From Flavobacteriaceae bacterium UBA6268 (GTDB taxonomy: Bacteria; Bacteroidota; Bacteroidia; Flavobacteriales; Flavobacteriaceae), in NCBI GenBank assembly GCA_002440705.1, contig DJVA01000075.1, positions 19,151 to 83,150 of the forward strand: a DNA stretch of 64,000 nt, in the 5' to 3' direction. Made by a program: the position numbers and the translations under genes. Positions 1 to 9,051 of this stretch are shown here, piece by piece. The notes below the pieces were generated by a model that saw only the letters and a program-made list of their open reading frames with translations, was not told the DNA's origin and searched no databases. Each line of letters starts with the position of its first letter. Position 1 is the stretch's first letter.

Positions 1-77
1 ACTTCATTGCCTGTTTCTGACAAGCAAGTTCCGGTAACCAACCCTACGTATCCTGTTCCTACAACTGTTATTTTCAT
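1..77 (-). CDS. UDP-glucose/GDP-mannose dehydrogenase family protein, N-terminus only
   Basis: Only the first 25 complete codons lie in the window; the gene runs off the left edge. Read on the minus strand from ATG at 77 it gives MKITVVGTGYVGLVTGTCLS, the NAD-binding Rossmann start (GxGYVGL) typical of UDP-glucose 6-dehydrogenase, UDP-ManNAc dehydrogenase and GDP-mannose dehydrogenase. These enzymes oxidise a nucleotide sugar at C6 to the uronic acid, a common precursor for capsules and exopolysaccharides, which fits its place at the end of the polysaccharide operon, 65 bases after the upstream gene's stop. The exact substrate cannot be told from this fragment. Confidence 0.85.
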   Translation of the reverse strand, partial: MKITVVGTGYVGLVTGTCLSETGNE

Positions 78-122
78 TATTTCGCTTCTTCAATCGGTTT
101 GTAACCGTATTCAATTTATATG

Positions 123-156
123 CAAAAATACAATTTGCCTCTCTAAGGCGCTTCAA
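123..156 (-). promoter_or_regulatory. Possible promoter for the sugar dehydrogenase
   Basis: On the minus strand TTG (154-156) is followed after 23 bases by TATTTTTG (123-130), matching the Bacteroidota pattern TTG-N17-23-TAnnTTTG. It would start a transcript about 40 bases before the dehydrogenase ATG. It overlaps the end of the upstream gene, so it would be an internal promoter. The motif is short, so this is tentative. Confidence 0.35.
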
Positions 157-1369
157 TTGTCTCCTGGTTTTTTGTACTGTCCAGATTCACTAAGATGGAA
201 AGGAGTAAAAACCCCATATAATAAGCTCCAATCTGCCTGTGGAACATATTTTCAACAAACAAAAACATGATGAAAGTGAGCAAAAGAGCTGTGGGGTAGA
301 ACTGTTTTCTGTTTTTTAAAAGCATCACCAAAAAAGTCATCAAAAAACAAATCAAAAGTACAACTCCCGACGCAATATAGATGTCCAAAAACTGATTGTG
401 AACATTGTATTTCTGCTGCATGAACCATGCTTTCTTTGTGGGATTTGTTATAGAATTTTCATAACATTCCATCATCTTGCGATTGGTATTGGCAAAGCCC
501 ATTCCCTTCCAGGCGCTATCATCTCCTTCGATAAGCTGAAAGGCACAATCCCAAATCACGGCCCGAGGCTCTAAAGCTAAGGTGTTGGCAACCAACCCTT
601 CTTTGTGTTCATGGTTATTGGAATAAAACAGTTGTTTCCTTAAATCGTTGTTGACAATAAAGATAAAAAGTACGGCCAAGAGAAGGGTTCCGATAGCAAA
701 CAACAATTGGGGACCCCTTTTGTTTTTATACAGCAGGCTCAACAAAAATACCACGACCAAAACCAAAATGGCAATTCGGGAAACCATCAATAAAATAAAG
801 AGAACATTGATTGCCATGTTCAATAGGTAATACTTATTGTCTGGATGGTATGCTTTGGTCAATGAGCTGTACGATACCAAAATGCTCAGTACGCACAACA
901 GCCCCAAATAAACCCGGTCTATCAAAAGTGCTTCGATAAGCGATCCCGTTTCAAGAAAACTGAAAGTTATCCCTTGATTCACCAAAATCACCAATTTGAC
1001 ACAAGAAAAGACAATGGCTGCCAAAGACGAAAATATAATGGCTTTGTTGATTTTTTCGACTTTTTCCAAAGGAATAAAGAGCAATGCCAACAGTCCGGAA
1101 AGCAATACTTTTTGAATGATTGCCCAATCATCGGCCGTACGCTGCCAGATAAGCATCTGTGCCGTTATGAGCATGAAAAAAACCAACCACAGAAGACTGG
1201 GTGTTTTACGAAATTTGGCAAAATGTCTTCGTTCCACAACAAAGGGGAATAAAACCCCCAAAACAATGAGGATGATGTTGGGAATTGCCCTTAAGTAGCC
1301 ATCAAAAGGGATGGTGAAATAGAGCATTAAAAAAACATAGGGGTATATGGAAGAAAAAAGTAACCGCAA
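143..1369 (-). CDS. O-antigen ligase/polymerase-like membrane protein (third copy)
   Basis: A 408-residue protein made almost entirely of hydrophobic helices (roughly 10-12), with a large hydrophilic loop at about residues 245-325. The loop ends in NVHNQFLDIYIASG followed by another membrane helix; a conserved His-Asn just before a helix is the hallmark of the Wzy_C/WaaL O-antigen ligase family. Such proteins polymerise lipid-linked repeat units (Wzy) or transfer them to an acceptor (WaaL) on the outer face of the inner membrane. It is the last of three such genes in this operon, lying 100 bases after a glycosyltransferase and 65 bases before the sugar dehydrogenase. Polymerase and ligase cannot be told apart from sequence alone. 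Confidence 0.75.
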   Translation of the reverse strand: MRLLFSSIYPYVFLMLYFTIPFDGYLRAIPNIILIVLGVLFPFVVERRHFAKFRKTPSLLWLVFFMLITAQMLIWQRTADDWAIIQKVLLSGLLALLFIPLEKVEKINKAIIFSSLAAIVFSCVKLVILVNQGITFSFLETGSLIEALLIDRVYLGLLCVLSILVSYSSLTKAYHPDNKYYLLNMAINVLFILLMVSRIAILVLVVVFLLSLLYKNKRGPQLLFAIGTLLLAVLFIFIVNNDLRKQLFYSNNHEHKEGLVANTLALEPRAVIWDCAFQLIEGDDSAWKGMGFANTNRKMMECYENSITNPTKKAWFMQQKYNVHNQFLDIYIASGVVLLICFLMTFLVMLLKNRKQFYPTALLLTFIMFLFVENMFHRQIGAYYMGFLLLSILVNLDSTKNQETIEAP

Positions 1370-1469
1370 TTGTTTCGAATCAATAGGGGAAGATATGAAA
1401 AATTACCTGAATGGGGTAAAGAAATTAAGAGCCCCAAACTGTGTTAAACTTATTTGAAGCCTGTGCAAC

Positions 1470-2564
1470 CTAGCTATTTTTTTGTAGGGCATCAATCACT
1501 ATTTTCGCTGAACGTTCCCACTGGTAGGTATCCTTTACAACTTCGCTGATTTTTTCCAGTGGCCCTGGATTATCATCAATCAAGTTTTCAATGGCCGCTT
1601 CCAAGGCAACCTGATTGGTGGGGTCAAAAAGATGTTCAAAGAATGAAAAATCTTTCATGGCCGTAGCTGAAGAGCAAATCACTGGAGTTTTATACAACGC
1701 AGCTTCCAGGGGTGGAATCCCGAATCCTTCTGCAAGAGAAGGATACACAAAAAAAGACGCATTTTTGTAGAAATACTGCAAATCCTTTTCTGGAACATCT
1801 GAAAAAAAATGCACGTTGTGCTTCAAAACATCTTGGTGAGAGGACACATAACTGTCCAATGCTTTGTAAGGAATATCCCGAAATCCCACAAAAGCAATTT
1901 GATAGCCTTTTTCATAGAGTTTTAGGTTGCAATAGGCTTTCAGCACTGCCAGATGGTTTTTTCTGGGTTCAATCCTGCTTACATACAAGAGGTATTTCTC
2001 ACATCCATACCGATTTTTGATGTAGTCCTTGTCTTCTCCAATTTCAGAAACTGTTACGCCATTTGGGGTAACCGTTATGTTATTTTCAGGAATGTGATAG
2101 TATTTTGCCAATTGTGCTTTGGAGTAGTTGGATACCGTGAGCAGTATTTCTGCTCTTTTTGCGGAACGTTTGAAAAGGAATCCATTCATTAAGCGATACT
2201 TCAGAGGAAAATAGGACGCAAACCGTTTCTCTTCAAACAAAATATCGTGGGTGGTAACGATGTATTTTGTATGCCTTGAAATGGGCGTGATGTATTGAAA
2301 ATGCGCGTAATCGAATCGATGCTTTTTCAAAAGCCTTGGCAGTTCATACAAAAGCCGAAGGTACTTGTTTTGGTGTTGCAGTTTTAGAAAGGTTATGTTT
2401 GGAGCCGTTCCAAATTCTTGGCGAAGGTTTTCCAAGTTGTGTGCCGCCAAAAAAAAATGCCAGTCTGGCTTTAAGCGCACCATCTCAATATACAGCCCTT
2501 TAATGTAAGTTCGCGAACCCTGAAAGCCCTCATCAAAAACATGCGCATCGACCAATAACTTCAT
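1470..2564 (-). CDS. Glycosyltransferase family 4 (GT-B fold)
   Basis: A 364-residue GT-B glycosyltransferase. The C-terminal half carries the donor-binding signatures: SRIEPRKNHLAVLKAY (start of the nucleotide-sugar domain) and EGFGIPPLEAALYKTPVIC, the E-x7-E motif of GT4 enzymes. It would add one sugar to the lipid-linked repeat unit on the cytoplasmic side. The frame is open for 63 more codons upstream, but that part overlaps the preceding gene; the start at 2564 gives the typical MKLLVDAHVFDEGFQGSRTY N-terminus and forms an ATGA four-base overlap with the upstream stop, implying translational coupling. Sugar specificity is unknown. Confidence 0.85.
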   Translation of the reverse strand: MKLLVDAHVFDEGFQGSRTYIKGLYIEMVRLKPDWHFFLAAHNLENLRQEFGTAPNITFLKLQHQNKYLRLLYELPRLLKKHRFDYAHFQYITPISRHTKYIVTTHDILFEEKRFASYFPLKYRLMNGFLFKRSAKRAEILLTVSNYSKAQLAKYYHIPENNITVTPNGVTVSEIGEDKDYIKNRYGCEKYLLYVSRIEPRKNHLAVLKAYCNLKLYEKGYQIAFVGFRDIPYKALDSYVSSHQDVLKHNVHFFSDVPEKDLQYFYKNASFFVYPSLAEGFGIPPLEAALYKTPVICSSATAMKDFSFFEHLFDPTNQVALEAAIENLIDDNPGPLEKISEVVKDTYQWERSAKIVIDALQKNS

Positions 2565-3781
2565 AATGCGGTCTTTTGGGATGGAATAATTTTGAAAAGC
2601 AAGAGAAACAGCACTAAAAAGTGAATCATGCCTCGCTGCCTCCAAATATAGGTTTCCGTCAGGAAAATGGAAAACAAAACCAGCCCCAAAAATAACGCCA
2701 TGAGTTCCTTTTGCTTGCGATAATTTTGAAACAATAGCAGTAACATCCCGCACACTATCAAAAATCCAAAAATGCCCAATTCGGCAAAGGTTTGGAGGTA
2801 TTGGTTGTGAAAATTGTATTCATTATACCCACAATACACATTGTAGCGATTTTGTTGCTCGGCTAATTTATCCTGTGCTGCATTAACCCCAAAACCTGTA
2901 AGCCATGTGTCATTTTCCTGAAGTAGCTCGTAAAACATTCTTCCCTGAAAAACCCTTAGAGAGGTTCCTGTCCATGGATAAAGTATGCCGAAGGATTGTG
3001 CGGTAAGCGCTTCCTTAAAATCCGAATGGCGTTCGTTATTCCAACGGCGCTTCACTGGGCTGTACAAAACAAGCGCCCCTACAACTGCAACAGCTGTAAT
3101 GAGGACCATAAATTGTTTGCTAGAGTACTTTCCCCTAAGCAAAACACCAAAAAAGAGTGCCGCAGAAGTGATCAAAATAATGTTTTTGGAACTTAAGAGC
3201 CAAAGAAAAAGGCCAAGTACCACAATGATGCCATAGTTGAGTAGCTTTCGTTTTCCGTAAAAAATCATGAATAAGAACGACAAGGATACCATAACGGAAA
3301 CATAGATAGCGTTCAAATCCAATGGGGAAACCAAAAAATGGTACTGAAAAACACCAAAGGTCCTTCCCTGAACATAAAGGGATGCCGAATATCCAATCAA
3401 CACAAGGGCCATTAGGGCCAAACCTGCGGAAAAGGCCCATAGGATTTTCATAAAAACTGTCCTGCTTAATTTTGGCATCATCCAAAAAGCCAAAGGCATT
3501 ATTAAAAAAGGGAGCTGCCTTTCCAGGCCACGCAGCGATTTTTGAACCTCCACGCTCCAAAGCAGGGATAAGAGCATCAAGGCATATAAAAGGATTGGGG
3601 GCCAATAAGCTTTTTTAAACTCTGGCTTGTGAAAAAAAACCGAAAAAAAAGAAACTGCCGTCAGGACGATCACGGCAATAGAACTAAAAGCATACCTCAG
3701 GGGGATACATAAAAGCAAGCCTGAAATCAATACCGAATAGGTTGTTTCCGACAACAAAAAAGATCTAATCGCCTTTTTCAT
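2561..3781 (-). CDS. O-antigen ligase/polymerase-like membrane protein (second copy)
   Basis: A 406-residue polytopic membrane protein. As in its two neighbours of the same type, a periplasmic loop rich in polar residues (about 255-335) ends in YNFHNQYLQTFAELGIFGFL, the His-Asn-Gln motif followed by a helix seen in WaaL/Wzy proteins (O-antigen ligase domain). It overlaps the upstream glycosyltransferase by 17 bases and the downstream one by four, so it belongs firmly to the operon. It shows little direct resemblance to the other two copies beyond the shared motif, so this is not a recent tandem duplication. Confidence 0.75.
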   Translation of the reverse strand: MKKAIRSFLLSETTYSVLISGLLLCIPLRYAFSSIAVIVLTAVSFFSVFFHKPEFKKAYWPPILLYALMLLSLLWSVEVQKSLRGLERQLPFLIMPLAFWMMPKLSRTVFMKILWAFSAGLALMALVLIGYSASLYVQGRTFGVFQYHFLVSPLDLNAIYVSVMVSLSFLFMIFYGKRKLLNYGIIVVLGLFLWLLSSKNIILITSAALFFGVLLRGKYSSKQFMVLITAVAVVGALVLYSPVKRRWNNERHSDFKEALTAQSFGILYPWTGTSLRVFQGRMFYELLQENDTWLTGFGVNAAQDKLAEQQNRYNVYCGYNEYNFHNQYLQTFAELGIFGFLIVCGMLLLLFQNYRKQKELMALFLGLVLFSIFLTETYIWRQRGMIHFLVLFLLLFKIIPSQKTAL

Positions 3782-4865
3782 AAATTCTTTTAAAAAATCC
3801 CAAATATTTTCGGTTGATGTTTTCCCATGAATAAAGTTCCTGAACTTTCGTTTGGTTTCGATTCAAAAACGATTGATAGTCCGCTTTTTGCATAACTTTT
3901 TTTATGGCATCACTTACGCCTGAAATCGTTTCAAAGTAAAGAGCATCCTCTTCCAAGATGGCTTTATTGAATTCATTTTGATGAGCCACAACAAGGGCAT
4001 TACTGGCCATAGCTTCCAAGAGGGAAGGGTTAGTACCTCCTACGCTGTGCCCATGAAAATATAACTTCGAATAATAGCGCAAATTGTTGAGATGTTCCAA
4101 ATCGTAAATCCCTCCCAAGAACCGTATGTGTGGAAATAACTGGTATTTTTGGGTCAAATACTTACCAAATGAGTTTACATCGTGCTTACCCACCACTAAA
4201 AATGGGGTGTCCGGATGGTCTTTTGCCCCTTCCAAAATAGTTTCAATGTTATTTTCGGGCTCCATTCTAGCGATGAGCAAATGATAGTTTTCTGGCTCTA
4301 CTTGGTAAGTTTCCAGCACCTTTGGATTGGGGCTGAAGAAACAGGAAGCCCCGTACGCAATATATTCTGAGTCCTTCCGATAGGTTCTTTTTAAGTGGGC
4401 TTGAATTCCTTTTGAATCGGCAATAAGGTAATCACTGCTTTTGACAGCCCATCGTTCGGCAAATTTTAGAAAACGTCGTACCCATTTGTTGTATTTGGAC
4501 CGCTTCCATTCCAAACCATCCATATTGGTAACGATAATGGTTTTTTTTGGCAATAGCCAATGCCAAATGGAATTGCTTGTGTAGCCTAATTGCAGAAGGA
4601 TGTCAAAATTCCTTTTTCGGGCATCAAGGATGCAATTCAAATCGTAAATAAATTGGCCGGCAGTCCCTATTTTGTACTCAGGATCCTTACAGTGAATGAG
4701 GTGTACACCTTGGAATTCTGGTTTTTGATAGGGATGTTTGCTTGATGTATAGACATAGGTTTCATGGCCATTTTTGGCCAAGAAGACAGCAAAAAACTCT
4801 GCAAACTGCTCAAAGCCGCCATGATAATTGGGAATTCCCCTTGTGCCCAGTATACCTATTCTCAA
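3765..4865 (-). CDS. Glycosyltransferase with DUF1972 N-terminal domain
   Basis: A 366-residue GT-B glycosyltransferase. The N-terminus, MRIGILGTRGIPNYHGGFEQ, is typical of the DUF1972 family often annotated as rhamnosyltransferases, and the C-terminal donor site reads GGTNPSLLEAMASNALVVA with the GT4 E-x7-type signature. A rhamnosyl transfer role would fit the complete dTDP-rhamnose pathway upstream in the same operon, but that is inference. It overlaps the upstream membrane protein by four bases (ATGA) and the downstream one by 17. Confidence 0.85.
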   Translation of the reverse strand: MRIGILGTRGIPNYHGGFEQFAEFFAVFLAKNGHETYVYTSSKHPYQKPEFQGVHLIHCKDPEYKIGTAGQFIYDLNCILDARKRNFDILLQLGYTSNSIWHWLLPKKTIIVTNMDGLEWKRSKYNKWVRRFLKFAERWAVKSSDYLIADSKGIQAHLKRTYRKDSEYIAYGASCFFSPNPKVLETYQVEPENYHLLIARMEPENNIETILEGAKDHPDTPFLVVGKHDVNSFGKYLTQKYQLFPHIRFLGGIYDLEHLNNLRYYSKLYFHGHSVGGTNPSLLEAMASNALVVAHQNEFNKAILEEDALYFETISGVSDAIKKVMQKADYQSFLNRNQTKVQELYSWENINRKYLGFFKRIYEKGD

Positions 4866-6091
4866 CGATCAAATTGTTTTAGTGCAAATGTTCCTCCCAG
4901 CAAAAAGCTAATCATTTCATATTGTTTGAAGATCCCAGTAACCACCATGCTGGATGCCAGCATGTAAAATGCACAGGCGGCTAAGACTCGGTGGTAGGAC
5001 ACGGGATGATCCGTAGCATCCTTCTTGTAATAGTAAAGGTATAGCAATCCTATAATGGAAAAATACACCAACAGCCCTAAGATCCCTGTTTTCAGGTATA
5101 CATAAGCCAACCCATTATGGGTCGTTGGCAAGTGCTGTATGTAGGCGCCATCCAATATAATTTCAAACCCAACGTCTACGGTAGACCCAAAGCCCTGTCC
5201 TGTAAACCAAAGCTTTTCCTTATCGTTTTCGGTGAGCACCAAATTAGCTTCATACGCACGCCATCGGGGCCAAAGTTCCCTACGGTCCATCTTAAAACGA
5301 TCGAACTCCACCGGTTCGAAAGCTTCAGTATAGGAATTTTTTAATTTTTCCAAAAACATGGTGCCAATCCCTGGATCTTGGGTATTTGAAGGTTCATAGT
5401 TTCGAATGAAAACGATGAAAGCACCTGAAAGAACCATCAAAAAAGCCAAAGCTATAGCCCCCCTACGGTTTAATTTTAAGTACCCATAATACGCCATTAC
5501 CATAATGCCCAAAACCACAATCATGGTTCTTGAAAAATACAGCAAGAAGGAAATACCTAAACAGATTACCAAGAACTGGTATATGGCTTTGTAACGGGTA
5601 TGTTTTATGGGAAGTCCCTTGATGCAGATGATGGAAAAAAGGGCCAATAATTCTACATGATTCAACTTGCCAAATACTCCCCTGAATTTATCTAGGTTGG
5701 GCCTCATGGTCAACAAGCCCGTCCCGATGTGCAGTAAATGCCAAACAGCAAAGCCAAAACCACAAATTACGATGATATTGAAAAAATCGGATTTCTTTTC
5801 TAGCCTGCTTACCACAAAATAGGTGGCCAGCATAATCGTTAAGGGCCTTAGAAAGTAAATAAGATCTTTTATAAAACCATAGGCACCGGCTTCCACAGAA
5901 AAAATTCCCAAAAAGCCAATCAAAATAAGCACCAACATAAGTAACACAATGGATGCTATGTTGCGTGACAAACGAGGCCTGAAACTCAAAAAAAGCACTA
6001 TTGAAGCAACAACAAATGAAAGCTCCAAGCTCTCCAACCACAGCGATAGGATCATCGCCACCAATGCTATTCGATTTAGGTTTTGGCTCAT
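4862..6091 (-). CDS. O-antigen ligase/polymerase-like membrane protein (first copy)
   Basis: A 409-residue membrane protein with about 10-11 hydrophobic helices and a polar loop around residues 230-325 that ends in HLPTTHNGLAYVYLKTGILG before a further helix. The His-Asn in that position is characteristic of the O-antigen ligase family. It starts eight bases after the upstream sulfotransferase stop and couples by ATGA to the next glycosyltransferase. It is a candidate Wzy polymerase for the repeat unit, with one of the other two copies possibly acting as ligase. Confidence 0.75.
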   Translation of the reverse strand: MSQNLNRIALVAMILSLWLESLELSFVVASIVLFLSFRPRLSRNIASIVLLMLVLILIGFLGIFSVEAGAYGFIKDLIYFLRPLTIMLATYFVVSRLEKKSDFFNIIVICGFGFAVWHLLHIGTGLLTMRPNLDKFRGVFGKLNHVELLALFSIICIKGLPIKHTRYKAIYQFLVICLGISFLLYFSRTMIVVLGIMVMAYYGYLKLNRRGAIALAFLMVLSGAFIVFIRNYEPSNTQDPGIGTMFLEKLKNSYTEAFEPVEFDRFKMDRRELWPRWRAYEANLVLTENDKEKLWFTGQGFGSTVDVGFEIILDGAYIQHLPTTHNGLAYVYLKTGILGLLVYFSIIGLLYLYYYKKDATDHPVSYHRVLAACAFYMLASSMVVTGIFKQYEMISFLLGGTFALKQFDR

Positions 6092-6099
6092 GTTAAGGC

Positions 6100-6786
6100 T
6101 TATCTCTGGTACTCGAAGATTTCAAAGTCTTTTTGATACCATTGGTAAATTTTCTTTTTTGTGGTTTCGGTATAGGCTGCTTCCATTGCGGAAGCATTCT
6201 TCAATTGAAGATGCCAAAGCATGTTGGGGTTGCGTACAAGCAGCCCGATGGCACGTTTCCACCCTCCCTTCTCCTTATTGACATGCGGAAGCGATGCCCC
6301 TTCCAAGTTTGTTTTTGCCTTTACTATTTCGATATCCTCTTTTATGTGTTCCAGTTTGCCCACAAAATCGACCAGCAAATTTCCATTGTTGTCCAAAAGG
6401 TATTCATGGGCAGGCTTAAAGAAGAAATCGTGTTGCTTTAATTTTAAAGGTACTATTTTTTCGATAAAATAGGAGAAGGAAACCAGTCTTGAAAAACCTA
6501 GAAAATTATAGGTCGAAAACACTCGGGCATAAGGATTCCTAACAAATGTAAACTTGAAATACGCTTTAAATGATTTTTCGTCCAGATAGCCCAAATCCAC
6601 ATATTCCTGGGCTGTGAGATGTGCCAGACGCTCAGGTCCCTTTTCCCCAGGCTTCCTTTCCCTTAACAAAAGTGTTGCTCGTTGCTCCCAAGAAAGGTCC
6701 ATAGCATTCAAAAACATGGTTTCGATGCTTTGTCCAGCTACCTTTGGAATGTGAACAAATAGGGTCCTATGTGGATGGCTGATCAT
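6100..6786 (-). CDS. Sulfotransferase, family 2 type (carbohydrate sulfotransferase-like)
   Basis: A 228-residue protein with both PAPS-binding signatures of the Golgi-type carbohydrate sulfotransferases (chondroitin/HNK-1 type, Sulfotransfer_2). The 5'-phosphosulfate loop is LFVHIPKVAGQSIETMF near residue 9-25, and the 3'-phosphate motif is FTFVRNPYARVFSTYNF near residue 80-96. It would move a sulfate from PAPS to a hydroxyl on the growing polysaccharide or its lipid-linked unit. It overlaps the previous sulfotransferase gene by 20 bases. No PAPS synthesis genes lie in the window. Confidence 0.85.
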   Translation of the reverse strand: MISHPHRTLFVHIPKVAGQSIETMFLNAMDLSWEQRATLLLRERKPGEKGPERLAHLTAQEYVDLGYLDEKSFKAYFKFTFVRNPYARVFSTYNFLGFSRLVSFSYFIEKIVPLKLKQHDFFFKPAHEYLLDNNGNLLVDFVGKLEHIKEDIEIVKAKTNLEGASLPHVNKEKGGWKRAIGLLVRNPNMLWHLQLKNASAMEAAYTETTKKKIYQWYQKDFEIFEYQR

Positions 6787-7705
6787 GGTGTGCTTTATTG
6801 AATTCCCATAGTTTGGACAACGGCAATTGAGTGAGCCCTTCTAATTTCAAAACTTCTTCCAGGAAAAACCCCTCCAGTTCTTTTTTAAGAAACGGATCTA
6901 TGGATGTCTTAACATCTTCTGCTGCAAAAAGCCTTTCTTTCCATCGATCCTTTATTTTCTGGGATACGACGGAAGACACTATTTTTTTTATGAACCGTGT
7001 TCGAAGCGCATTAAGCACTTTTATGTTCTTGTAGGTTACTTTTTTATTGTGCTCTTCGGTAATGTCGACCGAATGGGGTTGTATTCCCAAAAAATCAAAA
7101 ATACGATTCATGGTCTGTTCCCGTTGCGCAACCCATTCTTCAAAAACCAATACCAATATGTTTTCCCGATTGAATTTCTGATAGTACGCCTTCAGAGGGG
7201 CATAATAGCTGCTCCATTCCAAATAAAGGTTTCCTCCGCTCCAAACCCTTTCGCTAGGAGCTTTAAGCGCCTTTTCAAAGGTTTTGTTACGTTCATAACC
7301 CACACTGTAATTCATCTGGTAATGGCTATACGCACGTTTTACGGGGTTCCTTAAAGTAACAATGATTTTGGCATTGGGGTTGTGCTTCCAAATACGGTTG
7401 GCGGTTTCGGGTTCCCACAAATACGACGGGCTAATGTCCCCCTTCAATTGCTTGGATTCGGCAGCTTCAAAAAGGCCTTGATACGTATCTAGAGCTTGAA
7501 TGATTTTCGTGTGGTAATGCCGTCCCCTATGGGGCGGTTCGTACTCCTCGGGATCATTGGAAGTGACTTCCGAAAAGAAATTGAGTTCTTTGATATTGGG
7601 AAGAAACACCATGGGGTGTTGCTTTAAATAATTGTACAAAGACGTGGTACCACTTCGGGCTGCACCTATTACAAAAAAGTCGACCTTCAACTGCTCCATC
7701 TTCAA
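6767..7705 (-). CDS. Sulfotransferase, family 1/heparan type
   Basis: A 312-residue sulfotransferase resembling the heparan-sulfate N-deacetylase/N-sulfotransferase group. The N-terminal P-loop-like PAPS site reads FFVIGAARSGTTSLYNYLKQ, and the 3'-phosphate site reads KIIVTLRNPVKRAYSHYQM near residue 115-133. It is only distantly related to the next gene, so the operon encodes two different sulfotransferase folds and perhaps two sulfation positions. The ATG at 7705 overlaps the flippase stop by four bases; a second in-frame ATG at 7699 is possible. Confidence 0.87.
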   Translation of the reverse strand: MKMEQLKVDFFVIGAARSGTTSLYNYLKQHPMVFLPNIKELNFFSEVTSNDPEEYEPPHRGRHYHTKIIQALDTYQGLFEAAESKQLKGDISPSYLWEPETANRIWKHNPNAKIIVTLRNPVKRAYSHYQMNYSVGYERNKTFEKALKAPSERVWSGGNLYLEWSSYYAPLKAYYQKFNRENILVLVFEEWVAQREQTMNRIFDFLGIQPHSVDITEEHNKKVTYKNIKVLNALRTRFIKKIVSSVVSQKIKDRWKERLFAAEDVKTSIDPFLKKELEGFFLEEVLKLEGLTQLPLSKLWEFNKAHHDQPST

Positions 7706-9021
7706 CTTAGAAATGTTTTAACCCCATCTTTTTGATACACGTATAGCACCGCAGCCGCATTCCATAGAATCATGGAAACGGATGTTGCTATAGCAGCGCC
7801 TGTCATTCCAAACTTTGGAATTAAAAAATAATTCAGGACCACATTCACCCCTAGTGCCGAAAGCAGAACGACCTGAAACACTTGCTGTTTCCCGGTCATG
7901 TTAAGGTACACCCCTATGGACCCGCAAAATGCATTCACGGCCTGTCCCATGAGAAGGATTAAAAGTGCCGTGTTTGCGGAGACATACGATGCCCCAAAAA
8001 AGTGTAGAACAAACGACGAAAACAGGGCCAAAATTAGTATAAGCGGGAGAGTCATCAACAAGATCAGGCGGGTGCTTCGTTTGATGTTCTTTTTCAGAGC
8101 TTCCAGTTTTGAGCTCGCAAAATCTTTAGCAATCTGAGGTGCAATGACTGCATTTACAGAAGAAAGCACAATGGATATAAGAAGCGTTAACTTTACCGCG
8201 GCACTATAAAAAGCTACGGTTTCATAATCGGTAAAACTGGTCAACATCAAAACGTCCAGACTTTGCATCAGCAAAAAAGAAGCTGCGCTTACGGCCATGG
8301 GCGCTGAGCGTTTTAGTATTTCCTTGTGTGAAATCCTTAAAAACCCTTCCTGCCATTGAAGGGAAGCTTTACCAAATTGCCGCCATAAAACCAAGGTTGA
8401 GATGATTGCAAGAAATGCAAAATTCAAAAGGTACGCTTCCACGAGCCAAGTGGAATTTTCCCCATAAAACAATACAATAACCGCGATAAAAAAGAAAAGG
8501 TACCTGAAGATATTCCTGAATACTTCCGAAAGGTATATTTTGTGTATGGCACGGAATGCATCAATATTGAGCATGGTAACACCATAGAAAAAAATGGCCC
8601 ACACGGTTTTGAACACCATTCCGGGTATGGGATACCCCAACCATTTTTCTATCAGTGAAGTTTTCAATAACAGGGTTCCAAGCACCAACAAAATTGAAAT
8701 TCCCAACACTACAGATACCATTCTAAAGTAGACCCTTTTTATGGCGCCAAGTTGCTCCTTGGCCATTAAAAAACCGGAGTAATAGATAATGGATTGCTGC
8801 ATGCCAAAAACCGCAAGGGTTCCTAAAAAAATAAGTAAAGAACGGCTGAAATCGTACTTTCCAACTTCAACAGGATCAAAATTGTTGGTTAAAAAAAGCG
8901 TGAGGGAAAAGAACAGGAGCACTCCTAAAACCCTTAGAAACAGGACCCCAATACTTTTGCCCGTTAAAGGGCTATTGCGCAGTTCATGAATCTTATGTCG
9001 AAGCCTTACCCTATTTCCCAT
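7702..9021 (-). CDS. Wzx-like polysaccharide flippase (MOP superfamily)
   Basis: A 439-residue protein with about 12-14 membrane helices and no soluble domain, of the oligosaccharide flippase type (MATE/MOP superfamily). The N-terminal GKSIGVLFLRVLGVLLFFSL and the central RSAPMAVSAASFLLMQSLDV are typical helix starts of Wzx-like proteins. It would flip the undecaprenyl-linked repeat unit across the inner membrane. It starts 30 bases after the Wzz-like gene and overlaps the first sulfotransferase by four bases, so sulfation genes directly follow the export gene. Confidence 0.85.
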   Translation of the reverse strand: MGNRVRLRHKIHELRNSPLTGKSIGVLFLRVLGVLLFFSLTLFLTNNFDPVEVGKYDFSRSLLIFLGTLAVFGMQQSIIYYSGFLMAKEQLGAIKRVYFRMVSVVLGISILLVLGTLLLKTSLIEKWLGYPIPGMVFKTVWAIFFYGVTMLNIDAFRAIHKIYLSEVFRNIFRYLFFFIAVIVLFYGENSTWLVEAYLLNFAFLAIISTLVLWRQFGKASLQWQEGFLRISHKEILKRSAPMAVSAASFLLMQSLDVLMLTSFTDYETVAFYSAAVKLTLLISIVLSSVNAVIAPQIAKDFASSKLEALKKNIKRSTRLILLMTLPLILILALFSSFVLHFFGASYVSANTALLILLMGQAVNAFCGSIGVYLNMTGKQQVFQVVLLSALGVNVVLNYFLIPKFGMTGAAIATSVSMILWNAAAVLYVYQKDGVKTFLS

Positions 9022-9051
9022 CTATACTCGCTGTGAAACAGCAATCGAGCT

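Noticed and set aside
1470..2753. A longer form of the first GT4 glycosyltransferase beginning at 2753
   Set aside because: The added 63 residues overlap the upstream gene; the internal ATG at 2564 has an ATGA overlap and a proper GT-B N-terminus.
143..9021. The glycan genes as a recently acquired island
   Set aside because: No integrase, insertion sequence, attachment site or tRNA junction is visible, and base composition by eye does not differ sharply from its neighbours; a computed GC and codon-use profile would be needed.
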